Shown: positions 55,122 to 64,000, numbered from the stretch's first letter. The stretch: DNA of 64,000 nucleotides from Eggerthella sinensis (GCF_003339815.1 NZ_PPTT01000001.1:1-64000); one strand, 5' to 3'. The notes: generated from the sequence alone by a model not told the origin. Program-made: numbers and translations.

Positions 55122-56404
55122 AGCGCCTTCATCCCCTTCCGCACATCCTTGAGCAGCGACAGCATGCCCATCCGCTTGACCGGCCCCATGACGGTGCTCT
55201 TCACCGACCGCACCGGCGCGCCGTCCACCGAGAACATCCCGCGCATGATATCGGCAGCCATCTCGGGATACCCGGAGAACATGCGCGGCGTCCCCTCCAT
55301 GAACGCGGGGAACCTGCGGTACGCCTGCAAGTCCTTGAGCACGAAGCTGTCCTCGAGCTTTGCGCGATACGAGGCCAAGCGTGCTGCCGACGCATCGCCG
55401 GCGTCAAGCGCCTCGATGGCAGCCTCGGCCGCGATACGACCCGCCGCAATGGCGTAGTCCATGCCGCGCACCTGGTATCCCAGGTTGATGCAGAGCATAG
55501 CCGCATCGCCGGTAACCAGGCATCCGTCGCGGTACAGCGTGGGCACCATGTCGTAGCCGCCCTCGGGAATGAGGTGGCCCGAATACTCCACGAGCGCTCC
55601 ATCGCGAATGAGCGGCGCCACCGTGGGATGCTGCTTGAAGTCCTCCATCATCTGATAGACGGGCACCGACGACGTGCACAGATCGGACAACGTAGCCACC
55701 AGCCCGATGGAAACGGACGCGCGGTTCGTGTAGATGAACCCGCCTCCCACATGCCCGTGCGTCGCCGCACCCGCGAACAACCACGCCGCGCCCTCCCCTT
55801 CGGCAGCCTGGAAGCGATCGCTGATCACCTGTTCAGGCAGCGCAATCGTCTCTTTCACGCCCACGGCAATCTGATGTGGCAGCGGGCGCGTGGCAAGCTT
55901 CGCCTTCTCGGCAAGCAGCGAGTTCGCGCCGTCGGCCACAATCACCACATCAGCCGTGATCGCATCGTCGCCCGCCTGAATGCCCGCAACGCGTTCGCCC
56001 TCCCAGACGAAGTCTTCCACGGCAATGCCGTACACGCATTCGGCACCCGCCTGCTCGGCCCGACCGGCAAGCCATTGGTCGAAGGGGCCGCGCAGCACCG
56101 CATACGACACGGTAGCGGCGCCGGCGAGGCGCGGCGAGCAAAACGAGAGCGTGGTGCTCTCATCGTCCGTCATGAAGGTGATGCGCTCGTTCGTTATGGC
56201 ACGCTCGAGGGGCGCGTCGTCCTCAAAGTCGGGGAACACCGCGCGCAGCGCATGCGCGTACAAGCGCCCGCCCGTCATGTTCTTGGCTCCCGCATCCTCG
56301 CCGCGCTCCACCAGCAGGACGCTCTTACCCTCCTGCGCAAGCACGGCGGCAGCCACCGAGCCCGCGCAGCCGGCTCCCACCACTATCGCATCAAAATCCG
56401 CCAC
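55118..56404 (-). CDS. fixC: FixC-like flavoprotein (ETF-quinone oxidoreductase type)
   Basis: A 428-aa FAD protein, the same length as E. coli FixC. The Rossmann motif is VVGAGCAGSVAAAVLAQEGK (residues 8-27). The C-terminal membrane-facing segment GYPEMAADIMRGMFSVDG is family-typical. It takes electrons from or gives electrons to FixAB and works with FixX. The start is GTG 56404 after AAGGAG. In E. coli the fix genes lie beside the cai operon and support carnitine reduction. Confidence 0.88.
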   Translation of the reverse strand: MADFDAIVVGAGCAGSVAAAVLAQEGKSVLLVERGEDAGAKNMTGGRLYAHALRAVFPDFEDDAPLERAITNERITFMTDDESTTLSFCSPRLAGAATVSYAVLRGPFDQWLAGRAEQAGAECVYGIAVEDFVWEGERVAGIQAGDDAITADVVIVADGANSLLAEKAKLATRPLPHQIAVGVKETIALPEQVISDRFQAAEGEGAAWLFAGAATHGHVGGGFIYTNRASVSIGLVATLSDLCTSSVPVYQMMEDFKQHPTVAPLIRDGALVEYSGHLIPEGGYDMVPTLYRDGCLVTGDAAMLCINLGYQVRGMDYAIAAGRIAAEAAIEALDAGDASAARLASYRAKLEDSFVLKDLQAYRRFPAFMEGTPRMFSGYPEMAADIMRGMFSVDGAPVRSVKSTVMGPVKRMGMLSLLKDVRKGMKAL

Positions 56405-56415
56405 GTTCGCACTCC

Positions 56416-57942
56416 TTACTGCTCCTGCTGCTTCAGCAGGTCGATGTATGCCTTCGACACCTTGCCCGACGCGCTTCGCTCCAGCTCTTGCACGAACGCA
56501 ACGCGATGGGGTTTCTTATATCCTCCCAGCTGGCGAGCGCATTGTCCCATCACGTCTTCAGCCGTCAGCTGCGAGCCCTCCGCTCGCACCACGAACGCGG
56601 CAAGCGATTCCCCCCAGTAGGCATCGGGCACGCCCACCACGGCAACGTCGAGTACCTCCTCGCCCAACGACCGGATGCACCGCTCCACCTCGAGCGGATA
56701 CACGTTTTCGCCGCCGGTGATCACCATGTTGCTCTTCCGGTCAACGAGCGTGAGGAAACCTTCGTCGTCGAGCGTGGCGATATCCCCGGTGAAGTACCAC
56801 CCGTCCCGCAGAACCTCGCGCGTGCGCTCCTCATCGCGCAGATACCCCGTCATGATAGTGGGAGTTTTCACCACCACCTCGCCCGCAACCCCGCGCGGGC
56901 ATGCCGCGCCGTCGTCGTCGACGATCTTCAAGTCCATACCGGGCACCACCGTGCCCGCCGACAACAGCCGTGCGGGGTCTCTATGGTGCTCGGGCAGCAA
57001 CATGGCGATGGCGCCGAACGTTTCGGTCATGCCGTAGCCTTGGAAGAACCCGCACGCGAACAGCTTCTGGCACAACGCGAGCAACTCGGCATTCACCGGC
57101 TCGCCGCCGTACACCACGAGGCGCAACGACGTGATGCGCACGTCCTCCCGCTCCACATAGGCGGCGATGCCGCGCAGCAGAAACGGCACGACGCACAGGT
57201 GCGTCACCCCGTACTCGCTGATGGACGCCACCAGGTCCTCCGCCTTGCGCGAGCTCGCCATCACCAACTCGCCGCCCACCAACAGCGTGATGAGCGACGA
57301 CATAAACGTCACGTGGAACAGGGGCAGCACGCACAGCGTGACGCAATCGTCCGAGAACTGCATGGCGCGCGTGTCGATTTCAACGCGCTTCAGCAGCGCG
57401 TCGTGCGACAGCATGACACCGCGCGGAATACCCGTCGTACCGCTCGTGTACAGCAGCAACGCCGTGTCGGAACCTTCGACGGCCGCGCGCGATTTCCGCG
57501 GGCCCGCATGCGCCAGCAGCTGTTCGTACGCCAGCGCATCCCCCACCGCTTCGTCGCCCAGCAATACCAGCCGCACGGGATGGCCCACGTCGCCCAGCAC
57601 AGACCCCACCGACTCCCGCAGCTCCGGGGCGAGAAACACCACGCTCGCCCCGGAACGCGCAAGCAGCTGCTTGATAGTGAGCGGCGAAAGCCGTATGTTG
57701 TACGGCTCGTACACCGCTCCCACCTGCATGCATGCGAGCAACAGCTCCATGCATGCAGGATGGTTCGGCGTGATTGCGGCCACATGGCCGCCCGCGCTCA
57801 CGCCGAGCTCGCTCAACACGCCGGCCAATCGGTCAACCCGGTCGCCCAGCTCTCGGTAGGTCCAGGCCCGCCCGGCAAAGCGCAGTGCCACCTTGCCGGG
57901 ACGAGCACGAACCGAAGCCTCCCATATGTCGGCGAGAGACAT
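56416..57942 (-). CDS. CaiC-like acyl-CoA ligase
   Basis: A 508-aa adenylate-forming enzyme. It has the AMP-binding loop TSGTTGIPRGVMLSHD (about 170-185), GWYFTGDIA, LVDRKSNMVITGGENVYP and the C-terminal catalytic Lys region SASGKVSK. It activates a carboxylic acid with ATP and CoA. In the carnitine pathway CaiC activates carnitine, crotonobetaine or gamma-butyrobetaine. ATG 57942 overlaps the CaiB-like stop as TGATG, so translation is coupled. Substrate inferred from neighbours. Confidence 0.8.
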   Translation of the reverse strand: MSLADIWEASVRARPGKVALRFAGRAWTYRELGDRVDRLAGVLSELGVSAGGHVAAITPNHPACMELLLACMQVGAVYEPYNIRLSPLTIKQLLARSGASVVFLAPELRESVGSVLGDVGHPVRLVLLGDEAVGDALAYEQLLAHAGPRKSRAAVEGSDTALLLYTSGTTGIPRGVMLSHDALLKRVEIDTRAMQFSDDCVTLCVLPLFHVTFMSSLITLLVGGELVMASSRKAEDLVASISEYGVTHLCVVPFLLRGIAAYVEREDVRITSLRLVVYGGEPVNAELLALCQKLFACGFFQGYGMTETFGAIAMLLPEHHRDPARLLSAGTVVPGMDLKIVDDDGAACPRGVAGEVVVKTPTIMTGYLRDEERTREVLRDGWYFTGDIATLDDEGFLTLVDRKSNMVITGGENVYPLEVERCIRSLGEEVLDVAVVGVPDAYWGESLAAFVVRAEGSQLTAEDVMGQCARQLGGYKKPHRVAFVQELERSASGKVSKAYIDLLKQQEQ

Positions 57943-59183
57943 CAAAGCCCACCAACGTAATCGGACTTACGCAGAACCTTCTTCTCGTACAGGGCGGCTA
58001 TCTCGTCCTCGCTGAAGCCCGATTCAGCCAAGATGTCGTCGTTGTCCATGCCCTGGGACGGGCACCCGCGCCAAATCTGCGACGGCTGGTTGGTGAATCG
58101 CGGCACCGATGTGGCGCCCTTCGCCTTGCGGCCATCCACCGTATCCCACTCGACCCACGTGCCGCGCGCCACGTAGTGAGGATGGTTCTCCATCATCTCG
58201 TAGCTCATGACCACCGAACACGGGATGCCGATTTTCGCCATGGCGTCGGCGAATTCGGCCGCCGTGTGCTCGGAGCAGTACTGCTCGATGGCACCGTCGT
58301 ACACCGGCGCGCCCTCGGAGTTGATGCCGACCGACGGCATGCCCTCCGGGAACAGCTCGGAGCCGTATTCCAAACCGAAGAATTCGATAGCCTTCTTGAC
58401 CGTCGATGCTCCGGCCGTGAACAGGTACACGCCCTCGCCATCGGCGCACTCGTAGTAGCCGCAGCCCGCCGAGATGTTGTCGCGCGGCGCACCCGCTCCG
58501 CGCTCTTCCTGCACCTGCTTGTCGAACCACTTGCTGTACAGGCCCGCCTGGCAGCGCACGGCCGCCTCGAACTGCGCGAGGTCGAAGCTCTCGCCCGTGC
58601 CCGTGCGCAGCGCATTGATGTACGCGGCCAACGCCGAACCGTAGGCGAACAGGCCCGCGTAGTAGTCGGTCACGAACTTCTGAATCATGTACGGCGGTCC
58701 GTCCTTGTAGCCGTTGAGGTACATGAGGCCGCTGAACGCGTTCACCGTGAAGTCGTAGCCGGGCAGGCTCACGTAGTCGGGATCGCCCGTCAGGCCATAG
58801 CCCGACATGTGGCCGATGACCAGCTTCGGGTTGTGCTCCCACAGCAGCTCGTCGGGATATCCCCACTTCTCCCACTGACCGCCGCGGGAGGCTTCGATGA
58901 AGATGTCGGCGTCTTCGATGACCTTGAGGAACACCTCGTGACCCTCAGGCGACACGACGTCCAGCATGAGGTTGCGCATATTGCGGTGCTCGTTCTGCGC
59001 GCCCCACCCGTCCTGCGTCCAGCGGAACGGGTCGAGGCCTTTCGGCGGTTCAAGCCAGATGACGTCGGCACCGTTCTCGGCGAACAGCTCGCCGGCGAAG
59101 GGGCCCGCCGTCGACACGGCGGACACCACGACTTTGACTCCTTGGAGATTGCCAAATGCGGGAATATCGGCTCGTTTGACCAT
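57942..59183 (-). CDS. CaiB-like family III CoA-transferase
   Basis: A 413-aa class III CoA-transferase. It matches E. coli CaiB along its length, for example TAGPFAGELFAENGADVIWLE, ADIFIEAS, HNPKLVIGHMSG and the C-terminal QIWRGCPSQGMDNDDIL. Asp173 in VTDYYAG corresponds to the catalytic Asp. CaiB moves CoA from gamma-butyrobetainyl-CoA to carnitine or crotonobetaine. The match is closer to CaiB than to general formyl-CoA transferases by my reading, but the natural acid could differ from carnitine. Confidence 0.82.
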   Translation of the reverse strand: MVKRADIPAFGNLQGVKVVVSAVSTAGPFAGELFAENGADVIWLEPPKGLDPFRWTQDGWGAQNEHRNMRNLMLDVVSPEGHEVFLKVIEDADIFIEASRGGQWEKWGYPDELLWEHNPKLVIGHMSGYGLTGDPDYVSLPGYDFTVNAFSGLMYLNGYKDGPPYMIQKFVTDYYAGLFAYGSALAAYINALRTGTGESFDLAQFEAAVRCQAGLYSKWFDKQVQEERGAGAPRDNISAGCGYYECADGEGVYLFTAGASTVKKAIEFFGLEYGSELFPEGMPSVGINSEGAPVYDGAIEQYCSEHTAAEFADAMAKIGIPCSVVMSYEMMENHPHYVARGTWVEWDTVDGRKAKGATSVPRFTNQPSQIWRGCPSQGMDNDDILAESGFSEDEIAALYEKKVLRKSDYVGGL

Positions 59184-59202
59184 GCCTTCCCACTCCTTTC
59201 GG

Positions 59203-60570
59203 TTACGCCACGTAGTTGTCGAAGAACTCGATCGCGCTGTTCACGCACAGCTCAAGGCCGACACCTGAACCGCCTGCGTCGCCGCCCACGACGTAGAGGT
59301 TCTCAAGCGGCGTCTTGATGGCCGGGCGCTTCTTGCCCACCTGGCCCGCCTCCTGAGCGATGCCGATGCCCGTGCCGCGCTCGCCCATGACGCGCGCGCC
59401 ATCGGCCGGCATGACCGTTTCCACGAACGCCGCATGCTCGCGCAATCCGGGGAAGTACTCTTCGGCGGAATCGATGAGCGCTTCCAGGATGGCGGGACAG
59501 TACGTCTGGTCAAGGTCGTCGGGCACGGCGGTGGTCATCATGATAAGCTGCTTGCCCTCGGGCGCCACTGAGGGGTCGAAGCTTGACGGGACCACGATGA
59601 ACGCGTTGATCTCGTCGGGCATCTCGCCGCGCGCAAGCGTCTCGTTGTATTCGCGCGGCACCATGGACGAGAAGTTGCTGAGCATCTTGATCTCGGGGCT
59701 GACCGGCGTGTCCATGCCGAAGCGGGCGATGATGCCCACGAACGAAATGGCCAGATCTTCGACGTAGCGCACGTACTCCTCGTCGAAGCGCTCCGGCCCC
59801 GCCAGCTCGAGCACGGTGTCTTTAATGCTGGAATTCGACACGATATAGTCGGCGCGGCACTCCTCGCCGCCCGCGATGACGCCCACGGCTTTGCCGTCCT
59901 CCACGATGATCTTCTCAACCGGCATGCCGAGGTGCACTTCCACGCCGTACTTGTCGAGGCCCTCCATATAGGCATTCGTGATGGCCACGCAGCCGCCCGA
60001 CGGATACGCCGACGAACGCGCCTCGGACTCCCACTTCAGACAGCGTGCGAACTCGCCGGCCGACAGGCGGTACTCGGGAATGCAGCAATAGATGAAGCCC
60101 ACCTGGCTCACGCAGGCGTGGACGAACGAATCCGTGGTGTAGGAGTTGAGGTGCTCCTCAAGCGTGATATCGTCGAGCGCGTGCGTCTCGTCATCGCTCA
60201 TGGCCTTGATGTCGCTCACCATCGCAATGACGGCCTCGAAGTCCTCGTCGGGCACGCGGCCCTTGAGGTCGTGAGGGAACTTGAAGTTCTCGCCGCCCGT
60301 GCTCTGCACGGGGCGCACCTTGGTGAACTCGATGCTCGACGGGACGTCGCAACGCTCGAGCAGCTGAATGAGCGGGCCCTTCTCGCCGCGCGAGATGAGA
60401 TGGACGCCGTAATCGACGGTGAACCCGTCACGCGCGGACGAACCCAGACGCCCGCCTGGCCGCACGCTCTTCTCGAACAGCGCCACGCTTTTGCCGCTGT
60501 GCGCCAGCAGCAGCGCGGAAGCAAGTCCGCCGATGCCCGCGCCAATCACAACCGCATCATAGTGCCTCAT
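59203..60570 (-). CDS. CrtI/phytoene-desaturase-like FAD oxidoreductase
   Basis: A 455-aa flavoprotein with an N-terminal dinucleotide fold (YDAVVIGAGIGGLASALLLA, residues 4-23), PGGRLGSS and a C-terminal FAD-closing segment NLYVVGGDAGGSGVGLELCV. This is the NAD(P)/FAD-dependent amine oxidase/phytoene desaturase class. It has no counterpart in the E. coli cai or fix operons, and I do not know its role here. It might oxidise or isomerise the acyl substrate or act as another electron-transfer flavoprotein. It lies 19 bp upstream of the caiB-like gene and is certainly co-transcribed with it. Confidence 0.7.
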   Translation of the reverse strand: MRHYDAVVIGAGIGGLASALLLAHSGKSVALFEKSVRPGGRLGSSARDGFTVDYGVHLISRGEKGPLIQLLERCDVPSSIEFTKVRPVQSTGGENFKFPHDLKGRVPDEDFEAVIAMVSDIKAMSDDETHALDDITLEEHLNSYTTDSFVHACVSQVGFIYCCIPEYRLSAGEFARCLKWESEARSSAYPSGGCVAITNAYMEGLDKYGVEVHLGMPVEKIIVEDGKAVGVIAGGEECRADYIVSNSSIKDTVLELAGPERFDEEYVRYVEDLAISFVGIIARFGMDTPVSPEIKMLSNFSSMVPREYNETLARGEMPDEINAFIVVPSSFDPSVAPEGKQLIMMTTAVPDDLDQTYCPAILEALIDSAEEYFPGLREHAAFVETVMPADGARVMGERGTGIGIAQEAGQVGKKRPAIKTPLENLYVVGGDAGGSGVGLELCVNSAIEFFDNYVA

Positions 60571-60621
60571 ATCAGATCCCTTTCTTCGTTGGGGGTCGCA
60601 CTCGCTGATCTTGCCTGGGTC

Positions 60622-61080
60622 TTACTTCTGAGCGGGCAAGGCGTAGTAGTTGAAGTCGAACTGCGCCACCACGTCTCCGTCCACGTCGTGCACGTCCACC
60701 TGCAGGAAATAGTTGCCCCGTCCACGCTCGCGCACCGGCGCGATCTTCTCGGCCGCTTCTTCTTCGGTGAGCGACAGCTCGACGTACAGGTCCTTCGTGC
60801 CGGGCTTGACGAACTTGATGTCCACGCCCTTGAGGATGGGCACGAATTCGTCGCTGCCGTACGTGGCCATGAACAGCGTGCCGCCCGCGATCTCGGCCAG
60901 CACGAACTCACTGCCCGCATAGGCGATGCCCACATGGTTCATATGCAGCTCTTGCACGGGCAGCCCCAGACGCACATGGCGTTCCTCGATGATCTCCGGC
61001 TGGAGCTTCGCGAGGTTGATGAAGGGGGTCGGCCCCTCGTTGACGTTCTTCGCCAAACCTTCCAAATACGCTTGATCCAT
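60622..61080 (-). CDS. Hotdog-fold (PaaI/DUF4442-like) protein
   Basis: A 152-aa cytoplasmic protein with hotdog-fold character: MNHVGIAYAGSEFVLAEIAGG resembles the helix-containing segment of PaaI/YiiD-type thioesterases, followed by beta strands (VDIKFVKPGTKDLYVELSL). It may hydrolyse unwanted CoA thioesters or bind the CoA substrate of the operon. The usual catalytic Asp or Glu cannot be pinned down by eye. Confidence 0.6.
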   Translation of the reverse strand: MDQAYLEGLAKNVNEGPTPFINLAKLQPEIIEERHVRLGLPVQELHMNHVGIAYAGSEFVLAEIAGGTLFMATYGSDEFVPILKGVDIKFVKPGTKDLYVELSLTEEEAAEKIAPVRERGRGNYFLQVDVHDVDGDVVAQFDFNYYALPAQK

Positions 61081-61113
61081 CGTGCTTCCTCCTTGCTATC
61101 GTTCGTGCACCCT

Positions 61114-62058
61114 TTACGCTTCCAATGCCGCCACGAGCTGCGGGACCACGTCGTACAGGTCGCCGACGATGCCGTAGTCCGCCTGCTTGAACACCGGGGC
61201 GTTCTTGTCCTTGTTGATGGCGATGATGGTTTTGGCGCGGTTCGCCCCCACCATGTGCTGCACCTGGCCCGACACGCCCACCGCAACGAACATATCCGGC
61301 TTGAGCATGACGCCCGACACCCCGATGTAGCGTTCGCGCGACATCCAGTTCACCCCTTCGGCGATGGGGCGCGTGCAGCCCACCTCTGCCTCGAGGACAT
61401 GCGCGAGCTGCTCCACCAGCTGCAGGTCTTCCTGCTGCGCGATGCCGCGCCCCACGCTCACCACGCGTTTCGCCGCCACGAGATTGACCGCCTCGACGGT
61501 GCGCGGACGGCGCTCGACGAGCGTGCATCCGCTCGCCGCCGCAGATGCGGGCAGCTCGTCGAGCGCCGCTTCCGCACCCGTCGCCTCCGGCACCGGCTCG
61601 TTCAGCAGCAGAGCGTCGCCCACCAGCACCACGGCCGTTGCCGCCCGCACGCGCTCCACGCTCAGCGCGCTACCGCCGTACACCAGATGCTCGGCCAGCA
61701 GCGTTCCGTCCTCAACCCACACGCGGGAAGCGTCGTTCACCACGCGCGACCCCACGGCGGCGGCAATGCACGCACCCGCCAACCGCAGGCGCTTGCTCGT
61801 GGACAGGAGCACCACGTCGGGACGATGCTCCTTCACGCCTTCTATCACCGCGCCGATGCAATCCTCGTACAGCGCGTTTTCCTCTTTTGATACCACATGC
61901 ACCGCGTCTGCTCCCTGAGCTTGCACGCGGGAGGCATCGGCGGCCGTGCCGATGAAAACCGCTTCAACGCGCTCGCCCACGCGACGACCGACCGCGCACA
62001 GCGCCGCATAGCTCTCGGGGTCTTCCCCCATCACCCAAACCGTTCCGAACGTGCTCAT
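61114..62058 (-). CDS. fixB: FixB/EtfA-like electron-transfer flavoprotein alpha subunit
   Basis: A 314-aa subunit (E. coli FixB is 313). The C-terminal FAD-binding region is intact: SVGRGIAQQEDL, GVSGQVQHMVG and IIAINKDKNAPVFKQADYGI. With FixA it forms the ETF that carries electrons to CaiA-like dehydrogenase. ATG 62058 was chosen; a GTG three codons upstream is also possible. It begins 14 bp after the FixA stop. Confidence 0.9.
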   Translation of the reverse strand: MSTFGTVWVMGEDPESYAALCAVGRRVGERVEAVFIGTAADASRVQAQGADAVHVVSKEENALYEDCIGAVIEGVKEHRPDVVLLSTSKRLRLAGACIAAAVGSRVVNDASRVWVEDGTLLAEHLVYGGSALSVERVRAATAVVLVGDALLLNEPVPEATGAEAALDELPASAAASGCTLVERRPRTVEAVNLVAAKRVVSVGRGIAQQEDLQLVEQLAHVLEAEVGCTRPIAEGVNWMSRERYIGVSGVMLKPDMFVAVGVSGQVQHMVGANRAKTIIAINKDKNAPVFKQADYGIVGDLYDVVPQLVAALEA

Positions 62059-62072
62059 GCACCTCACCGCCC

Positions 62073-62834
62073 TTACCGCGAAGCTCGAATATCGGAGGCC
62101 AAGGCGCTGATGTTCTCGGCCGAAGCGTCTTCATACACCACCATCTTGCGTTCGATGCTCTCGGGAGCCAGCACCGACACGGTTTCCACCGGGGTGGAAG
62201 GAAGGCCGCCCACCTCGTCGAGCGACCAGGTGGTAACCGGTTTTTTGCCCGCCGCTAGAATGTCCTTCAACTGGGGAATGCGCGGCAGGTTGATGTCCGT
62301 CGTCACCGACAGCACTGCGGGAAGCGTCACTTCGAGCACTTCCACTTCGTGTTCGAGCGTGCGCGCCACCATGAGCTTGTCACCCTGCACTTCGATGCTG
62401 CTCACCGCGTTGAGCACCGGCACGCCCGCCAGGGCGCCCACGAGCGAGCCCACCTGCTGTGCGTACAGATCCGACGAGCCCTCGCCGCACAGCACCAGGT
62501 CGTAATCGATCTTTTCCAGAGCGGCCGCCAACACGGTTGCCGTCTGGAACGCATCGGCTGCGCTCAGCGCAGGGTCCACCACGGCGTACAACTCGGAAGC
62601 TCCACGGGAAAGCGCTGCCTTCACCAGCTTGGAATCGGTCAGCTTGGCATCGCCTGCGCTCAGCAGCACCGCACTGCCTCCCGTGGCGTCCGCAATGCGC
62701 ACCGCTTCTTCGACAGCCATGAGGTCGTACTCGCCGATGATCGGCTTCGCCCTGCTCAAATCGAGGCTTCCGTCCGCCTTGACGACGATGTCCTGCTCGT
62801 CGGGCACCACCTTGTAACATGCAACCGTGTTCAT
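62073..62834 (-). CDS. fixA: FixA/EtfB-like electron-transfer flavoprotein beta subunit
   Basis: A 253-aa subunit (E. coli FixA is 256). Typical segments are ACYKVVPDEQDI at the N-terminus, SRAKPIIGEYDLMAVEEAVR, and LVLCGEGSSDLYAQQVGSLV for nucleotide binding. In FixABCX systems this subunit holds a second flavin that allows electron bifurcation; whether that occurs here cannot be told from sequence by eye. AGGGGGT precedes the ATG. An in-frame extension to 63092 lies inside the CaiA gene. Confidence 0.9.
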   Translation of the reverse strand: MNTVACYKVVPDEQDIVVKADGSLDLSRAKPIIGEYDLMAVEEAVRIADATGGSAVLLSAGDAKLTDSKLVKAALSRGASELYAVVDPALSAADAFQTATVLAAALEKIDYDLVLCGEGSSDLYAQQVGSLVGALAGVPVLNAVSSIEVQGDKLMVARTLEHEVEVLEVTLPAVLSVTTDINLPRIPQLKDILAAGKKPVTTWSLDEVGGLPSTPVETVSVLAPESIERKMVVYEDASAENISALASDIRASR

Positions 62835-62851
62835 GACGTACCCCCTGCGCC

Positions 62852-63997
62852 CTACTGGGCTTCCTTGATGAGGGCACGCCCGGCCGTGTGCACCATGATC
62901 TCCTCGGTGCCCGCCATAATGCGGTACACGCGCTGATCGCGCCACAAGCGCGAGATACGGCAGTCGTGCGTGTACCCGATACCGCCCATGATCTGCATGG
63001 CGTCGTCGATCACCTGGAAGGCTGCCTGGCCGGTGTAGCGCTTCACGAGCGAGGAGTCGATGGAGATGGACTCGCCGTTCATCTTCTTCCACGCGGCCTT
63101 GTACAGCATGTTCTGCATGTTCTCGATCTTGATCTTCATATCGACGATTTTTTCCTGGATGAGCTGGAATGTGCCGATGCTCTTGCCGAACTGCTCACGC
63201 TGGCCGGCGTACTTCACCGCTTCGTCGTACGCGCAGCGAGCCATGCCCACGTTGGCGGCGCAAATGGTGAGGCGCTCCACCTCGAAGTTCTTCATGAGCT
63301 GGTAGAAGCCCTTGCCCTCGACGCCCACGAGGTCGGATTCCTCGCACTCGACGTTGTCGAGGTGCACCTCGTAGGTGCCGCACATGTTGTTGCCGATCTT
63401 GTCGAGCTTCTCCATGGTGATGCCGGGGCGATCCATGGGGAACAGGTACATGCTGAAGTCCTTGTAGGGGTTCTCGTTGATGCCGCTGCGGCATACGCAC
63501 AGCATGTACGGAGCGCGGTCGGCACTCGTGTTGAACGTCTTGTTGCCGTTGATGTACACCTTGCCGTCGCGCTTCGTGGCCGTCGTAGCCATGGCGGCGC
63601 TGTCGGAGCCGGCCTGCGGCTCGGTGAACCCGAGCGTGAACGGCTTGACGCCCTGCATGGCGTACTTGAGGATCTCCTTCTGCTGCTCCTCGTTGCCGAA
63701 CGTCAGGATGTCGTCCACCTCGGTGGCGAAGTTGATCCATACGAGCGAGGGATAGCCCAGGGCATGGGCCTCTTCGCACACCATGATCTGCGTCATGATG
63801 TCGGTGGGAGTACCGCCGAACTCCTCGGGGATGCCGAGCGACGAGAAACCGGCTTCCACGAGGATATCGACCGCTTTCTGCGGATACTCGTGGTTCTTGT
63901 CGCACTCCTTGAAGTAGTCTTCGAGGTTGCCGCGCTCATAGGCGGTCCTCAGGCTCTCAAGCAGCAGCTCCTGCTCTTCGGTCTTCTTGAAGTCCAT
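62852..63997 (-). CDS. CaiA-like acyl-CoA dehydrogenase (enoyl-CoA reductase)
   Basis: A 381-aa acyl-CoA dehydrogenase (E. coli CaiA is 380). It shares the MDF...EQEL opening, GFTEPQAGSDSAA, the GFYQLMKNFEVERLTI helix, FQLIQEKIVDMKIKIENMQN and the ISRLWRDQRVYRI end. CaiA reduces crotonobetainyl-CoA to gamma-butyrobetainyl-CoA using ETF electrons. The first codon lies 3 nt from the window edge. The ribosome binding site is outside, and further operon genes (caiD or caiT equivalents) may be upstream. Confidence 0.82.
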   Translation of the reverse strand: MDFKKTEEQELLLESLRTAYERGNLEDYFKECDKNHEYPQKAVDILVEAGFSSLGIPEEFGGTPTDIMTQIMVCEEAHALGYPSLVWINFATEVDDILTFGNEEQQKEILKYAMQGVKPFTLGFTEPQAGSDSAAMATTATKRDGKVYINGNKTFNTSADRAPYMLCVCRSGINENPYKDFSMYLFPMDRPGITMEKLDKIGNNMCGTYEVHLDNVECEESDLVGVEGKGFYQLMKNFEVERLTICAANVGMARCAYDEAVKYAGQREQFGKSIGTFQLIQEKIVDMKIKIENMQNMLYKAAWKKMNGESISIDSSLVKRYTGQAAFQVIDDAMQIMGGIGYTHDCRISRLWRDQRVYRIMAGTEEIMVHTAGRALIKEAQ

Positions 63998-64000
63998 CGC

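Overview
The window is GC-rich, gene-dense DNA from an anaerobic actinobacterium. The gene content points to the Eggerthellaceae (Eggerthella or a close relative). It has several Tat-exported molybdopterin and flavin respiratory reductases, each beside a polytopic membrane protein with a C-terminal LuxR helix-turn-helix. It also carries an anaerobic cai/fix-type CoA operon, and GTG and TTG starts are common. The genus is inferred from content. I see no rRNA, tRNA, CRISPR array, insertion sequence or prophage.

Layout. (1) 0.2-7.6 kb: a Tat flavoprotein reductase, its LuxR-type membrane regulator and a 1414-aa GGDEF/EAL/PAS protein. (2) 7.6-15 kb: a DMSO-reductase-like cluster on the minus strand (catalytic subunit, two four-cluster ferredoxin subunits, a TorD-like chaperone, a DmsC anchor) with a divergent LuxR regulator. 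(3) 15-15.3 kb: a 41-aa TisB-like peptide gene with a convergent promoter and hairpins on the other strand, a candidate type I toxin-antitoxin locus. (4) 15.5-16.5 kb: an orphan DmsC-like anchor. (5) 16.8-25.2 kb: a surface operon with a SipW-type signal peptidase, four small exported TasA/camelysin-like proteins and a 1711-aa repeat protein. (6) 25.2-28.9 kb: dapB, a CBS-domain protein and a 14-TM MFS exporter, flanked by two different low-complexity repeat tracts. (7) 28.9-34.2 kb: a molybdoenzyme operon in ttrBCA order. (8) 34.4-46.7 kb: two tandem, diverged copies of a 6.1-kb module: torD-psrA-psrB-psrC with a divergent LuxR regulator. (9) 46.7-52.1 kb: a SanA-like protein, an Old Yellow Enzyme-type flavoprotein, a LuxR regulator and a divergent FMN/FAD fumarate-reductase-like flavoprotein. 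(10) 52.1-54.7 kb: leuS. (11) 54.8-64 kb: a nine-gene minus-strand operon, caiA-fixA-fixB-hotdog protein-CrtI-like flavoprotein-caiB-caiC-fixC-fixX, which probably continues past the window edge.

How it fits together. Most of the window concerns anaerobic respiration with several exported reductases. Electrons would pass from the quinone pool through NrfD or DmsC anchors and polyferredoxins to Mo-bisPGD enzymes, or to exported flavoproteins. Each reductase seems to have its own membrane-embedded one-component regulator. The cai/fix operon would activate a carnitine-like or other short acid as a CoA thioester and reduce it using FixABCX electrons. The surface operon is a separate cell-envelope system.

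Starts were chosen from Shine-Dalgarno sequences and signal peptides, so several differ from the longest possible reading frame.
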